From contig CALCII010000003.1 in assembly GCA_937907395.1 (NCBI GenBank), forward strand, positions 18,151 through 82,150: a stretch of 64,000 bases of DNA, read 5' to 3'. Of this stretch, positions 49,713-60,900 are shown piece by piece (the first letter of the stretch is position 1; the number at the start of each line of letters is the position of its first letter). The DNA comes from an uncultured Chitinophagaceae bacterium. GTDB taxonomy: Bacteria > Bacteroidota > Bacteroidia > Chitinophagales > Chitinophagaceae. The notes below the pieces were generated by a model. The model did not search any database. It was not told where the DNA came from and saw nothing but the letters and a program-made list of their open reading frames with translations. The translations under genes and the position numbers were made by a program.

Positions 49713-50231
49713 ATGCCTGAAGAAACCTCAAAAATGAGTACACGCCGTCAACTCACATTATTTATACCTGAACCACACAATAAAATAATTGAGTTGGTGC
49801 GAATGAATTTCAACCCGATACAGTATTCATTAATTAAAAGCCATGTCACTCTCTGTCGTGAAGATGAACTGGAGCTTTTGGACCAGGTGCTGAACAATTT
49901 ATTGCATTTAAAGCATCCTGCAATAACCATCCAATTCAAACCTGTACATCGCTCAGCAAATGAGAAAGGCGCAATGCTACCTGGAACAGACGAACAACAT
50001 TCTTTTCATCAGTTGAGAAAGTCAGTTTTAGCCGGAATAAATGATCAACCCATGCTGCTTCAGCCGCATATCACACTCATGCATCCACGAAACTCCACTT
50101 GTACTGATGAGTTGTTTGAACAAATACAGAAATATGAATTCCCATCACAAATCACATTCACAGAAATTGCATTCATTGAACAAGTGAATGGTGGCATTTG
50201 GAAGACCTTAGAAACGTTTCAACTCCAGTAA
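49713..50231 (+). CDS. 2'-5' RNA ligase / 2H phosphoesterase-like protein
   Basis: A 172-residue protein with two HxT motifs: SHVTLCRED near residues 44-52 and PHITLMHPRN near 124-133. Both are characteristic of the 2H phosphoesterase fold that acts on 2'-5' or cyclic phosphate bonds. It starts MPEETSKMSTRRQ (49713) or at the internal Met (49734). Its 3' end lies 3 bp from the convergent S9 peptidase. Substrate unknown. Confidence 0.85.
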   Translation: MPEETSKMSTRRQLTLFIPEPHNKIIELVRMNFNPIQYSLIKSHVTLCREDELELLDQVLNNLLHLKHPAITIQFKPVHRSANEKGAMLPGTDEQHSFHQLRKSVLAGINDQPMLLQPHITLMHPRNSTCTDELFEQIQKYEFPSQITFTEIAFIEQVNGGIWKTLETFQLQ

Positions 50232-50234
50232 TTA

Positions 50235-52409
50235 CTATCTGCCTCCGGGCGGACATTTTTCTTTCAAATATGCAGTATATAACTTCGATAAATGCTGAAA
50301 AGTTCCTTCGCCTTCACTAATGCTGTGAGTACGGTTGGGATAAGGCATAAACTGAAACAACTTTCCGTATTTAATTAATTCGTTCACCAGTACTTCTGCA
50401 TTACTATAGTGCACATTATCATCACCCGTACCATGTATGTACAATAAGTTTCCTTTTAAATTTTTAGCATAGGTCACAGGAGAGCCTTTCATAAAATCTT
50501 CTTTATTTTCCTGTGGCAATCCCATATAACGTTCCTGGTAAATATTATCGTAAAACAATTGATTACCTACTGCTGCCACTGCAATTCCTGTCTGAAACAA
50601 ATCGGGGTATTGAAACATAAGATGCAATGTAGTGGAGCCACCACCACTCCATCCCCATACGGCCACACGTGATGCATCCAGGTATTTACGTTGTTGTAAT
50701 AATTTTTTCATGCCCATTGCCTGGTCACGGATATTGAGTCGACCTACCTGTTTATAAATACTTCTTCTCCATTCACTTCCTTTTAATGTTGGCGTTCCCC
50801 TGTTATTGAATGATACATAGAAGTAGCCATCATTATTCATATCTCCATGATAGAGATAATTCATGCCTGCATAGAATTCGTCTTCCACAGTAGTGGCGCC
50901 GGGCTCACTATATACATACAATACAACAGGATATTTTTTAGTACTATCGTAATTACGTGGCTTACTTATCCATGCATCCATGGTAATACCATCGTCTGTG
51001 GTAATTGTAAAAAACTCAAGATTATCCCTGCGTGCGGGTTTGATTACTTTTAAAATTTCATCGCCACCAACTGTCTGATGTAAGGGTAACTGTACCATTT
51101 GAGATGCAGGCATTACTGTCCGGTTGGTGTAGTTATGCATGGCAAATTTTGCACCCGGTGATACTTCATACGTATTGGTTCCTGTATACCCTTGCGGCGT
51201 TACACGTTGGGGCTTGCTTTTACCATCCATCTTCACTTTATACAGATAGCGCTGAGTGGGATTATCGGGTGAAGCAATAAAGTATAATTCATTCGTTATT
51301 TCATTCACACCCGAGATGTTAGCAATATCATAATTACCAACTGAGATCAATGTTTCCTTTCCATTACGATCTACTTTGTATGCATGACGCCATCCATCTT
51401 TTTCACTCACCCATAAAAAAGCAGCACCCTTATTTATAAAATCCCAACCTACCGGATCATCATCGTTCCAGCGTGATTTGATATCGATCCAGGCTTTATC
51501 TGTTTCCTTATAAAATTGTTTTGTTTCACCTGTTGTTGCATTACAGAAATATAAAGTGCTTTCATTTTGCTTGCGGTTGAGTTGTTGCACCACCAGTTCA
51601 TTGGTACCACTCCACTCCATCCTTGGTAAATAGCTGTTTGCCGGATCGCCGGGTAATTTCATCCACACTGTAGAAGCAGTTTCCACATTCACTACCCCAA
51701 TGCGAACAGGCGATGGCAATTCTCCAACTTTAGGATATTCAACCGGAATCACTTGTGAGTAATTTGAATCGGTTGTGTTTAACATGTAGTAGTCCCGGAT
51801 TTTATTGGCATCCACCTGCCAGTAAGCAATACTCTTGCTATCGGCACTCCAGCGAAAACCATCTCTGCAGCCAAACTCCTCTTCATACACCCAATCAAAA
51901 GTGCCATTGATGAGCTTGGGTGTGTTGTTGGTGGAAGTAAGCACAGTTGTTTTACCGGTAAGTACATCTTCTACATAAATATTGTTCTTACTTACATAAG
52001 CCACCTTTGTTGCATCGGGCGAAAGCTTGGCATAGAGCAGACTCTGATCCGGAAGTTTCGCACCAATCTGCCTGATGAACCGTGCCGCTACATCATATAA
52101 ATAATAATTACCTCTCGTATTATAACGCCACACTTTGGTAGTGTTGGCGAACAACAGAATTTTTGTTTCGTTTGTATGAACACTGAAATCTGCAATTTCA
52201 ATAACGTTTCCGGTTGAAGTAGTTAATGCTTTTGCAGGCATCAACTCTGTTTCCGCTCCGGTACTATTATTCACTTTTACAATTGAGCCGCTATTGTTTT
52301 CATACCTGCCCGTGCCATCGGCTGTCCATTTGATCCGATCGGCTTTAAATTGTGCAAAGGAAACAAGAGAAACCAGCACCCATACAATTGTAAAAAAAAG
52401 TGATTTCAT
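50235..52409 (-). CDS. Dipeptidyl-peptidase IV-type S9 peptidase
   Basis: A 724-residue exported serine peptidase. After the signal peptide (SLFFTIVWVLVSLVSFAQ) comes a beta-propeller DPPIV N-terminal domain (WVYEEEFGCRDGFRWSADSK, ending near residue 460). The alpha/beta-hydrolase domain has the catalytic Ser in VWGWSGGGSTTLH (near 594), Asp in HGTGDDNVHYSNAEVL, and His in NRTHSISEG near the C-terminus. It releases N-terminal dipeptides, preferring Pro or Ala at position two in the family. It acts in the periplasm or outer membrane. Confidence 0.95.
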   Translation of the reverse strand: MKSLFFTIVWVLVSLVSFAQFKADRIKWTADGTGRYENNSGSIVKVNNSTGAETELMPAKALTTSTGNVIEIADFSVHTNETKILLFANTTKVWRYNTRGNYYLYDVAARFIRQIGAKLPDQSLLYAKLSPDATKVAYVSKNNIYVEDVLTGKTTVLTSTNNTPKLINGTFDWVYEEEFGCRDGFRWSADSKSIAYWQVDANKIRDYYMLNTTDSNYSQVIPVEYPKVGELPSPVRIGVVNVETASTVWMKLPGDPANSYLPRMEWSGTNELVVQQLNRKQNESTLYFCNATTGETKQFYKETDKAWIDIKSRWNDDDPVGWDFINKGAAFLWVSEKDGWRHAYKVDRNGKETLISVGNYDIANISGVNEITNELYFIASPDNPTQRYLYKVKMDGKSKPQRVTPQGYTGTNTYEVSPGAKFAMHNYTNRTVMPASQMVQLPLHQTVGGDEILKVIKPARRDNLEFFTITTDDGITMDAWISKPRNYDSTKKYPVVLYVYSEPGATTVEDEFYAGMNYLYHGDMNNDGYFYVSFNNRGTPTLKGSEWRRSIYKQVGRLNIRDQAMGMKKLLQQRKYLDASRVAVWGWSGGGSTTLHLMFQYPDLFQTGIAVAAVGNQLFYDNIYQERYMGLPQENKEDFMKGSPVTYAKNLKGNLLYIHGTGDDNVHYSNAEVLVNELIKYGKLFQFMPYPNRTHSISEGEGTFQHLSKLYTAYLKEKCPPGGR

Positions 52410-52490
52410 AAAGATGTATTTGAAGTGAAGTGGCCGGAACTTCCGGCTAACCGAAAATAATCAAAACACAAATTGTAATTTGCATTTGTT

Positions 52491-52874
52491 ATGGACGGCA
52501 AAGAAAAACTTCGAATTGACAAATACCTGTGGGCGATCCGGTTGTTTAAAACCCGTTCGCAGGCTGGCGCTGCCTGTACAGCCGGAAAGGTAAAATACAA
52601 TGGCGACGCCTGCAAAGCTTCCCGTGTAGTATGTGTGGGCGATGAGTATGAAGTTAAAACAGAGGCCAAACGCTGGCGTATTAAAGTAACTGGTTTATTG
52701 CACAACCGGGTGCAATATAGCGAAGCCATTAAATATTATATTGACATTACTCCTGCCGAAGAACTGGAACGCATCAAATACCTGGCATCTTCTTTTCATA
52801 CAGGAAAACGTTTAAGTAAAGTGGGCCGGCCAACGAAGAAAGAACGGAGAGATCTGGATGATTATATGCAGTGA
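52491..52874 (+). CDS. S4-domain RNA-binding protein (Hsp15-like)
   Basis: A 127-residue protein. The S4 domain runs near residues 6-60 (LRIDKYLWAIRLFKTRSQAG, ACTAGKVKYNGDACKASRVV). A basic C-terminus follows (LSKVGRPTKKERRDLDDY). This matches the Hsp15/HslR type, which rescues 50S subunits carrying nascent chains after stress. It lies 82 bp upstream of the S9 gene on the other strand and 112 bp before trmD, so it may share transcription with trmD. Confidence 0.88.
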   Translation: MDGKEKLRIDKYLWAIRLFKTRSQAGAACTAGKVKYNGDACKASRVVCVGDEYEVKTEAKRWRIKVTGLLHNRVQYSEAIKYYIDITPAEELERIKYLASSFHTGKRLSKVGRPTKKERRDLDDYMQ

Positions 52875-52973
52875 AACTGTTTTGTCTATTATTACCTAAC
52901 CTGCCTCGGGGCGTTCGGCCGCTGACGGGCATTGAACTTCGTACACCTGACATTTTGCATTCCACATCCCTCT

Positions 52974-52981
52974 TATCTTTG
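52974..52981 (+). promoter_or_regulatory. -7 box of trmD, 4 nt before ATG
   Basis: TATCTTTG followed by CAGC and ATG (52986). A TTG (52955-52957) lies 16 nt upstream, slightly short for -33. With no room for a Shine-Dalgarno, a leaderless mRNA is likely. Confidence 0.65.
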
Positions 52982-52985
52982 CAGC

Positions 52986-53666
52986 ATGCATATTCAAATC
53001 ATATCTGTATTACCCGAATTGCTGGAAAGTCCGTTGAACCATTCTATTATGAAACGGGCACAGGAGAAAGGGCATCTCAAAGTCACTGTTCATCACTTGC
53101 GCAAGTGGGCTGTGAATGAATACGGAATGGTGGATGATTATCAGTATGGCGGTGGCGCCGGCATGGTGATGATGTGCGAGCCATTGGCCAAAGCTATTGA
53201 TGAGCTGCAGGCTGAACAGACGTTCGATGAAATTATTTATCTCACCCCCGATGGTGAAACACTGAACCAACGGATCTGCAATCAACTTTCGATGAAAGAG
53301 CATGTGTTAATGATTTGCGGACATTACAAAGGCATCGATGAACGGATCCGTCAATTGTATGTAACCCGTGAAATTTCGATTGGCGATTATGTGCTCAGTG
53401 GAGGCGAACTGGCTGCTGCAGTGTTGGTGGATGCCATTGGACGCTTGATCCCCGGTGTACTGAACGATGAAACATCTGCTCTCACAGATTCGTTCCAGGA
53501 TAATTTACTGGCACCTCCTGTTTACACAAGGCCTGCTAACTTCCGGGATCTGATGGTTCCTGATATTTTATTGAGTGGCGATTTGAAAAAGATTGAAGAG
53601 TGGCGCCATGACCAGGCAGTACAACGAACCAAAGAAAGAAGACCTGATTTGCTGGATGAAGAATAG
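52986..53666 (+). CDS. trmD: tRNA (guanine-N1)-methyltransferase TrmD
   Basis: This SPOUT enzyme methylates G37 of tRNAs that read CNN codons, preventing +1 frameshifts. The 226-residue protein begins MHIQIISVLPELLESPLNHS. It has VDDYQYGGGAGMVMMCEPLA near residues 52-71 and the knot motif MICGHYKGIDERIRQLYVTR, then EISIGDYVLSGGELAAAVLV, near 115-155. The start at ATG 52986 puts the -7 box TATCTTTG 4 nt upstream; the longer frame at 52932 is upstream of the promoter. It is not next to rimM or rpsP here. Confidence 0.96.
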   Translation: MHIQIISVLPELLESPLNHSIMKRAQEKGHLKVTVHHLRKWAVNEYGMVDDYQYGGGAGMVMMCEPLAKAIDELQAEQTFDEIIYLTPDGETLNQRICNQLSMKEHVLMICGHYKGIDERIRQLYVTREISIGDYVLSGGELAAAVLVDAIGRLIPGVLNDETSALTDSFQDNLLAPPVYTRPANFRDLMVPDILLSGDLKKIEEWRHDQAVQRTKERRPDLLDEE

Positions 53667-53687
53667 TAGGATTTATTCTCGTAAACC

Positions 53688-53706
53688 GGCTTCGACGGGC
53701 TCAGCC
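53688..53706. repeat. REP-like element with GGCTTCGAC / GCTCAGCC ends
   Basis: GGCTTCGACGGGCTCAGCC is an imperfect palindrome of the widely seen CTTCGAC...GCTCAGCC type that recurs in many bacterial genomes. It lies in the gap after trmD. Only one copy was found in this window, so its repeat status is from memory of other genomes. Confidence 0.45.
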
Positions 53707-53784
53707 TCACAATTTCTTTTTAATAATATTCAGAAATTAAGAGCTAAACGATGTCAGTCACCTTACAGGTGAGCAGACATCTCA

Positions 53785-55581
53785 TTATTCTTCCATCAAC
53801 AACACTTTGAGGTTATCTATGAGAATGAGCTTATCACTATCTGCATTCCAGCATAATACGGCTACCCGGTCAAAAGACTCAGAAGGTATATCTGCATCCA
53901 GGTATATTCTTTTGGTTTCTCCATCACCCAATACACGAAACACACGTATATAGTTTGATTTCACAACATAGTCGCCATTATAAAACTTCACCACCAATTG
54001 CATCATACGCCAGGTATTCCATTCTTTTTGTGTGGCACGGAAATCGGCAGTTACCCTTACCCAACCTTTTGTTCCTTCAGGAACTTTGAATGAATATTCC
54101 GGAGTGAATTGTTTTTGTTGATTGAGAAAAATACTTTTCCCGTTGATTGCATTTTCTGTTGTTGTATGTTCAGCAGACTCTTGTTCAAAATCATTGGAAT
54201 AAATCACTGAAGATGAAACTGGAGGCTGGGTATGGCGATCGGTTTGATCCAATAAAAACTGTGTTTCCGGTTCCACTTCGTATTGAAAAAGAATTGCTTT
54301 TAAATATGCATCTGTCATTTCACCTGCCCGAAGTAATCCGCCTTTATGCGCCTGGTAAGTGAGCCAGAAATTAAAATACGTGCAAAACAAGAGAAAAGCA
54401 GCCATGATCAACCGCCACAGTTTTGCTTGTTTCAGAAACCATTCAAAGAAAGCAGTAATTGCAATTACCAGCAACGGATAGGATTGTACCATAGAACGGA
54501 TACCCAAACTTCCTCCATACCACCATGTTTGCCAGGCAAAACACAAGTACATAAAAGCAGCAGAGAAAACAGCAACACCAAAAAATAATTGCTTTGATTT
54601 CTTATACAAAAAAGGAAAGCCCGCAAACACTAATAACATGGCAGGTGAATAAGTAATCCATCCGCTACGTGAACTGAACATTCCATTGTAAAAATGCGGA
54701 GACAGCCAGTCAAACCCTTCATTGCCATAACTGTAAACGATCCAATGACCACTCACCCATTTCCAATAGAAAGGTTGAATGCTTCCTATACAGATCAATA
54801 CAAATCCGGCCGCCAACAAATAGCGCAGGTTCATTTTAAAAAAAGCAATCCGTTGCCCTGCTTCGCTCCATGAACCCAGTCCCCAAAAAACAGGGATCAG
54901 GATAGATACAATTTCTGTTGGCCTGGTTAATGCAGCCAATCCGCATAAAGCACCAATGATTGTGGCACGTACTACAGTTGGATTTTTATAAAACCGTATC
55001 GTTGACCAAACGAGCAATGCATACACTGTAAAAAGTGTATTATGTGTCATAGCTCCATCTATAGCTGCATAGTTGAGATAATTGGATGCGAAGGTGATCG
55101 TGAACAACCCAAGTGCTGTTGCATTGTCTGAAAAGTATTCCAGCAAAATTTTACGCAACACCCATAAACCAATTAAGGCATAAATGAGCATCCCAATTCC
55201 GATACACACCTGGTAAGGATTTGAAAATCCATCGTTCAACCATTTTGTTTTCTTAGCAATGAAATGCCCCAAAAAGAAAAAAGGAGACATCATTACTGCT
55301 TGTCCGGATGAATACTTAAATACATAATTACCGTTTTCCAGTTTCATAGCCTGCTGAAAATCGGGCGTGGGTTGGTACTTCGATAACACCTGGTTTTGAA
55401 ACGAACATTGCTTTGCATCCTTATAAATAAAAAAGGCAGGGAGGTACATATAGTAACCCGAAACATCCCAGCTCAAGGTAGCTTCGGAACCTGATTGTTT
55501 CCACTTGGGATAAAAGAAGGTACCGGTGCCTACAATGAGTAATGCACAAAGAAAAAAAGTATATAAGGAAATCTTTCGCAT
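53785..55581 (-). CDS. GT-C-like integral membrane protein
   Basis: A 598-residue protein with about 11-12 membrane helices, a large first extracytoplasmic loop with an early Asp (SWDVSGYYMYLPAFFIYKDA near residues 40-60), and ~150 soluble C-terminal residues. Helices include LGLFTITFASNYLNYAAIDG, ATIIGALCGLAALTRPTEIV and LLFCTYFNFWLTYQAHKGGL. The topology resembles PMT/ArnT-type glycosyltransferases, but the WDE-like motif is weak. The start is MRKISLYTFF (55581), with an alternative Met four codons upstream. Confidence 0.7.
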   Translation of the reverse strand: MRKISLYTFFLCALLIVGTGTFFYPKWKQSGSEATLSWDVSGYYMYLPAFFIYKDAKQCSFQNQVLSKYQPTPDFQQAMKLENGNYVFKYSSGQAVMMSPFFFLGHFIAKKTKWLNDGFSNPYQVCIGIGMLIYALIGLWVLRKILLEYFSDNATALGLFTITFASNYLNYAAIDGAMTHNTLFTVYALLVWSTIRFYKNPTVVRATIIGALCGLAALTRPTEIVSILIPVFWGLGSWSEAGQRIAFFKMNLRYLLAAGFVLICIGSIQPFYWKWVSGHWIVYSYGNEGFDWLSPHFYNGMFSSRSGWITYSPAMLLVFAGFPFLYKKSKQLFFGVAVFSAAFMYLCFAWQTWWYGGSLGIRSMVQSYPLLVIAITAFFEWFLKQAKLWRLIMAAFLLFCTYFNFWLTYQAHKGGLLRAGEMTDAYLKAILFQYEVEPETQFLLDQTDRHTQPPVSSSVIYSNDFEQESAEHTTTENAINGKSIFLNQQKQFTPEYSFKVPEGTKGWVRVTADFRATQKEWNTWRMMQLVVKFYNGDYVVKSNYIRVFRVLGDGETKRIYLDADIPSESFDRVAVLCWNADSDKLILIDNLKVLLMEE

Positions 55582-55725
55582 AGCAGTAGCCACAAATATC
55601 AGGAATCCACCATTTATCAGGACAAATCCCTGTTCCTTTATTTTCTTTTGCAGAATGGGCCGGAAGCAGCAATTTCACAGCGAATTAGCCGACTCTTCCT
55701 TAAAACAATCTTACGAACCACGGAC

Positions 55726-57942
55726 ATGAAATTTGTTCTTCCTTTACTGTTTACTGTTGTTTTCATTGCGAAATCTTTTGCACAACCAATGAATACATCC
55801 GTGCAAACAAACAGAGTGATGCTTAACTTAAAAAAGACCAACACCACACTTAAAATTGACGGCATTCCCGATGAACCCGAATGGCAGCAGGCAGAAATTG
55901 CAACCGGCTTCTGGAAAAAATTCCCAACAGACGACGGACCAGCTACAAAAAACACAGAAACAAAAACACTTTATAACGATCAGTTCCTTTACATCAGCTT
56001 CACGGTTTATGATACTACAAAAGCATTTATCTCTACTTTAAAACGTGATGGCGGGCATGACGGTAATGATGCCGTTGCAATCATCCTTGATCCACAGAAT
56101 GAAAAAACAAACGGATTTGTTTTTGTTGTAAACGCTTTCAATGCTCAGAGCGATGATCAATTAAGCCCCGGTAATAATTCCGAGTGGAGCTGGGATCAGA
56201 AATGGTTTTCGGCAACAAAACGCTATAAAGATCATTGGACAGCTGAAGTGGCTATCCCCTTTAAAACATTACGTTACTCAGCTGAGAAAACAATCTGGGC
56301 GATCAATTTTGTTCGTGTGGATGCAAAAGGAAATGAATATGATGTATGGAGTAAGGTTCCGGTTAATTTCCGTTCATTCGACTTAGGGTACACAGGTCAG
56401 CTCATCTGGGACCAGGCACCTCCTGCTCCCGGCACCAATATAGTATTGATTCCTTATGCAACTTCGAATGTTGTGGCCAATCAACAGGAAGGCAAACCAA
56501 CCAGCGTAAAAGCGAATGCAGGCTTCGATGCAAAAGTAGCATTGAACTCTGCTATGAACCTGGACCTTACTGTAAACCCCGATTTTGCACAGGTGGAAGT
56601 TGACCGGCAGGTAACCAACCTCACCCGTTTCAATATCTTTTTTCCGGAGAGAAGAAATTTCTTTCTGGAAAACGCAGACTTATATTCAACGTATGGTATT
56701 GATCCCATACGCCCCTTTTATTCCAGAAGGATTGGATTGGATCGTAACGGAAATAAAATCCCCATTCTTGCTGGAGCCCGCTTAACAGGCAATCTTACAA
56801 AAACCACCCGCATTGGTTTGATGAATATGCAAACAGGAAGAAAAGATGATTACAGTCCGGAGAATTATACAGCTGTTTCTGTAAATCAAAAAATCCTGAA
56901 ACGTTCTGTTGTTCGTGGATACTTCCTCAACAGGCAGGCTTTTCTTTCTGAGAGCGAAAAACAAAAAGACCCTTTACTATTATTTGGAAGAAATGCAGGC
57001 ATTCAGTTTGATTTTAGTGATGAGAAAGGAAAATGGAGCAGCTGGACCGGATTCCATACTTCTTTTAAACCGGGAATAAAAGGCGAAAATAAATACCTGA
57101 GTGTGGGTGGAAGTTATAATGTGCGCAATTTTGAATTTACAACTGATATCAGTTCTGTCGGGACGAATTACTATACAGATATGGGTTTTCTGGAGCGTAT
57201 TGAAAATTATGACGCACTCAGAGATACCGTAATACGTAAAGGGTATACACACTTTTTCACCAGCAGCAAATACCGCTTTTATCCGAAAGCAGGAAAAGTG
57301 AATCAACAATCATTTACAGTTGAGACTTTTCATGTGTTGAATCCCGATGGCAGCTTTAATGAATACAATACTTCGTTTAATGCAAATACACAATTCAGGA
57401 ATACGGCAGTACTAGTTGTGAGCTATGGCTACTCTGATATTCATCTTCAATACCCGATTTCATTTACTGGCGGCACACCATTACCTGCAGGCATTTATAA
57501 AAATCATCAACCATTTATAGGTTACTACTCCGACTACCGCAAACCATTTGCCTTTGGGATCGGAACCGGAACAGGCAGTTTTTTTAGTGGTACTAATACA
57601 AAAGTGGAAGCATACATCAACTATCGCCACATACCTCATCTGAATATCGCAATAAACTTTAATTACTATCATTTAAATTTTCCCGGAACCTACGGTAACG
57701 CAGAACTATTCCTGATCTCGCCAAGAGTAGAGTTCAACTTTAACACCAAAATGTTCTGGACCACTTTCCTTCAGTACAATACACAGGGAAACAATTTTAA
57801 TATCAACAGCCGCTTTCAATGGCGCTACCGCCCTATGAGTGATTTGTTTGTTGTTTATACCGACAATTATTACACAGACCCATTATTCAAAAATAAAAAC
57901 CGGGCTATAGTTATGAAATTCACCTACTGGCTTAATTTATAA
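55726..57942 (+). CDS. DUF5916 protein with CBM9-like domain (first paralogue)
   Basis: A 738-residue protein. The signal peptide is MKFVLPLLFTVVFIAKSFAQ. A carbohydrate-binding family-9-like domain follows (IDGIPDEPEWQQAEIATGFW near residues 45-65, YNDQFLYISFTVYDTTKAFI, and EVAIPFKTLRYSAEKTIW). The C-terminal DUF5916 region looks like an outer-membrane barrel ending RAIVMKFTYWLNL. The frame upstream to 55648 lacks a signal, so ATG 55726 was chosen. It is paralogous to 61454-63964; both flank the sortilin-like gene. Confidence 0.85.
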   Translation: MKFVLPLLFTVVFIAKSFAQPMNTSVQTNRVMLNLKKTNTTLKIDGIPDEPEWQQAEIATGFWKKFPTDDGPATKNTETKTLYNDQFLYISFTVYDTTKAFISTLKRDGGHDGNDAVAIILDPQNEKTNGFVFVVNAFNAQSDDQLSPGNNSEWSWDQKWFSATKRYKDHWTAEVAIPFKTLRYSAEKTIWAINFVRVDAKGNEYDVWSKVPVNFRSFDLGYTGQLIWDQAPPAPGTNIVLIPYATSNVVANQQEGKPTSVKANAGFDAKVALNSAMNLDLTVNPDFAQVEVDRQVTNLTRFNIFFPERRNFFLENADLYSTYGIDPIRPFYSRRIGLDRNGNKIPILAGARLTGNLTKTTRIGLMNMQTGRKDDYSPENYTAVSVNQKILKRSVVRGYFLNRQAFLSESEKQKDPLLLFGRNAGIQFDFSDEKGKWSSWTGFHTSFKPGIKGENKYLSVGGSYNVRNFEFTTDISSVGTNYYTDMGFLERIENYDALRDTVIRKGYTHFFTSSKYRFYPKAGKVNQQSFTVETFHVLNPDGSFNEYNTSFNANTQFRNTAVLVVSYGYSDIHLQYPISFTGGTPLPAGIYKNHQPFIGYYSDYRKPFAFGIGTGTGSFFSGTNTKVEAYINYRHIPHLNIAINFNYYHLNFPGTYGNAELFLISPRVEFNFNTKMFWTTFLQYNTQGNNFNINSRFQWRYRPMSDLFVVYTDNYYTDPLFKNKNRAIVMKFTYWLNL

Positions 57943-57943
57943 T

Positions 57944-57975
57944 AAAAAAGGGAAGCAATACTGCTTCCCTTTTTT
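57944..57975. terminator. Bidirectional terminator between DUF5916 and BNR genes
   Basis: AAAAAAGGGAAGCA (57944-57957) pairs perfectly with TGCTTCCCTTTTTT (57962-57975), loop ATAC. Poly-A/T tracts serve both convergent genes. Confidence 0.9.
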
Positions 57976-57991
57976 ACGAAATGTATTTTAT

Positions 57992-60900
57992 TTATTTCAA
58001 TCCGATTATAGGCAATCCTTTTTCACGGATCAACTGATTGAACTTTGGCAAATCTTCTGAAATAATCTTCTTCAGTTTATTTAGTTGTACATCTGCCTGG
58101 TTACTTAAGTCAACAAACACTTCTTTCGATTGCTTACTGGGCGCATTCATTCCACTGTTCACCACATCAAACAAACCACTAAGCTTATCATTAATCCGTA
58201 TGGGGAAATTCAAGGGATCCTGTCCGCTTTTTGATTTTGTTTGATACAAACTTTCTTCTATGCTTGTAAGTTCCTTGTTGATAGCTGTTGCCATTTCTTT
58301 CACTTCCTTGGGACAATCTTTCCCTTGCCTTGCAATAAAATCATTGATTTGTGTACGTAGAGTACGAATATCTTTGATCGACTTTTGCACTTCATTAAAC
58401 TTGTTCTGAATTGCAGTTAGTAATTCAAACTGTTCTTCGTAATCTAACTGTGTGGCTGTATAAGTAGGATCCGATTTCAATTCAAATGGAATCTCACTTG
58501 AATCTGCACCAATCATAAACTTCACATAATACATTCCGGGAGGAGCCGTAATGGCACCGGGAGTACCATTCCATAAAATCATTCCTTCGGCAGATTCAGC
58601 AGGTGGGTATTGCAAGTCCCAGGCAAACTGATTCAATCCGTTTGCAATTTCAATCTTTTCCTTTCCGTCTGTTGTGAATGATTTGATCAGTTTTTTATTT
58701 TTATCCAATACAGATATCGTTGCTTTCGTGCTGTCGGTAACATTTTTTACATAAAGCGGAATCACCATACCGCCAGGAGGATTAGCTCCTGCATTCTTAG
58801 GTGCACCAAAGAATCGTGCAAAACGGTTTACCTGCATACGATAACCGGGCTTGGGTTGAAATACAAACAGATTTTTATCAGCAATTCCCGGCTTCAGCTG
58901 TTGCAATACACTTACATCGTCCAGTACATAAATTCCTCTTCCCTGTGTGGTAATGATCAGATCATTTTCTTTTATGGTAAGATCTGTTACAGGAACAACA
59001 GGCATATTCAACTGAAATGATTTCCAGTTGGCACCACCATCAAATGAAATATACATTCCAAACTCAGTACCGGCATAAAGCAATCCGCTTCGTTTGTGAT
59101 CGGCTCTTACCGCCCGTGTGAAATGCATTTTATTGATACCATTGGTGATCAGTTTCCAGGTAGCACCATAGTCTTCCGTTTTATAGATATAAGGAGTATA
59201 ATCATCCAGCTTGTATCTTGTTCCGGCAAAATAAGCCACCCCTTTTTTAAACGGATCCACATCCACACAGTTCCACATGATATGTGGCGGTGCGTCTTTC
59301 GGAGTAACATTCTGCCAGTTAGCACCACCGTCTTTACTGATGTAAATCAACCCATCATCACTTCCTGTCCACAGCAAATCCTTTTCAACAAAACTTTCTG
59401 TTGCTGTAAAAATGGTACAATAATACTCCACGCTGGTATTGTCTTGCGTGATTGGACCGCCACTTGATTTTTGTTTGCTCTTATCATTCGTGGTCAGATC
59501 CGGAGAAAGTGCCTTCCATGTTTTTCCTTCGTCTTCTGTAACAAACAACACATTGCCTGCACAATACAACCTCTTAGGATTGTTTGGCGAAAAGAAGATG
59601 GGGAAGTTCCATTGAAAGCGATACTTCTGTACATCTGCTCCCGCACCCATCGGGTTATCGGGCCACACATTGATCGCACGGTTTTCACCGGTACGATGAT
59701 CGAGGCGTGACAGGTAACCACCATAATTTCCACCATACACAATATCAGGATTGTTTGGATCGGCCACCACATAGCCGCTTTCACTTCCTGCAGTTTCATC
59801 CCAATCCTGTTCTGTAATTCCTGTTCCGTTTGTACGGCTCTTTATTCTGATCGTCGAGTTATCCTGCTGTGCCGCAAGAATACGGTAAGGCACACTGTTA
59901 TCGGTTGATACACGATAGAATTGTCCGGTTGGCTGGTTCATATAAGTACTCCAGTTGGCACCACCATCAAAACTCACCTGTGCACCGCCATCATCGGCAA
60001 CAATCATACGGTCACCGTTTTCGGGATCAATCCATAAATCATGATGATCTCCGTGTGGGGTACGTAACGATTGAAAGGTTCTTCCACCATCTCTACTGCG
60101 CATGAAATTTACATTGGGACAATAAACCACATCCGGATTCTTTGGATCTACAAACACTTTTGTATAATACCAGGCACGCTGACGAATATTATTATCGCTA
60201 CTCATTTGTTGCCAGGTTTCACCGGCATCATCGCTGCGAAATAAACCTCCATTTGCATTTTCAATAAGAGCATATATACGTTCTGTATTTGACGGAGCAA
60301 AGGCAACACCTGTGATTCCCCAAACACCTTTAGGTAATCCTTTTTTTGCAGAAATATTTGTCCATGTTTCACCGCCATCGGTTGAACGATATAAACCGCT
60401 ACCTTCTCCACCACTTTCAAGGCTATAGGGTGTACGAATCACACGCCACATGCCTGCATATAAAACAGAAGGATTACCGGGTTCCATTACCAGGTCGCTG
60501 CAACCGGTTTGATTATTTACAAACAAAACCCGGTTCCATGTTTTACCACCATCTGTTGTTTTATAAACGCCTCGTTCTTCGTTGGGGCCAAAGAGATGTC
60601 CCATCACTGCTACCATTACTACCTCCGGATTCTTAGGATGAACAACAATGCGTATGATGTGGCGCCCTTCTTTCAAACCGATATTTTTCCAGTTACGTCC
60701 GCCATCATCACTTCGCCACATACCACCTAACCCTTCACTCACATTACCACGCATTGTATTTTCTCCTTCACCAACATAGATGATACTTTCATCTGCAGGT
60801 GCTACGGCTACTGCACCAATGCTTCCGCCAAAAAATTTATCGCTGATATTTTTCCAGTTGTTTCCACCATCGGTTGTTTTCCAGACACCACCGCCAGTGG

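Noticed and set aside
52896..52930. GC-rich stretch before trmD as a repeat or operator
   Set aside because: Higher G+C than its surroundings, but no clear inverted or repeated structure was found.
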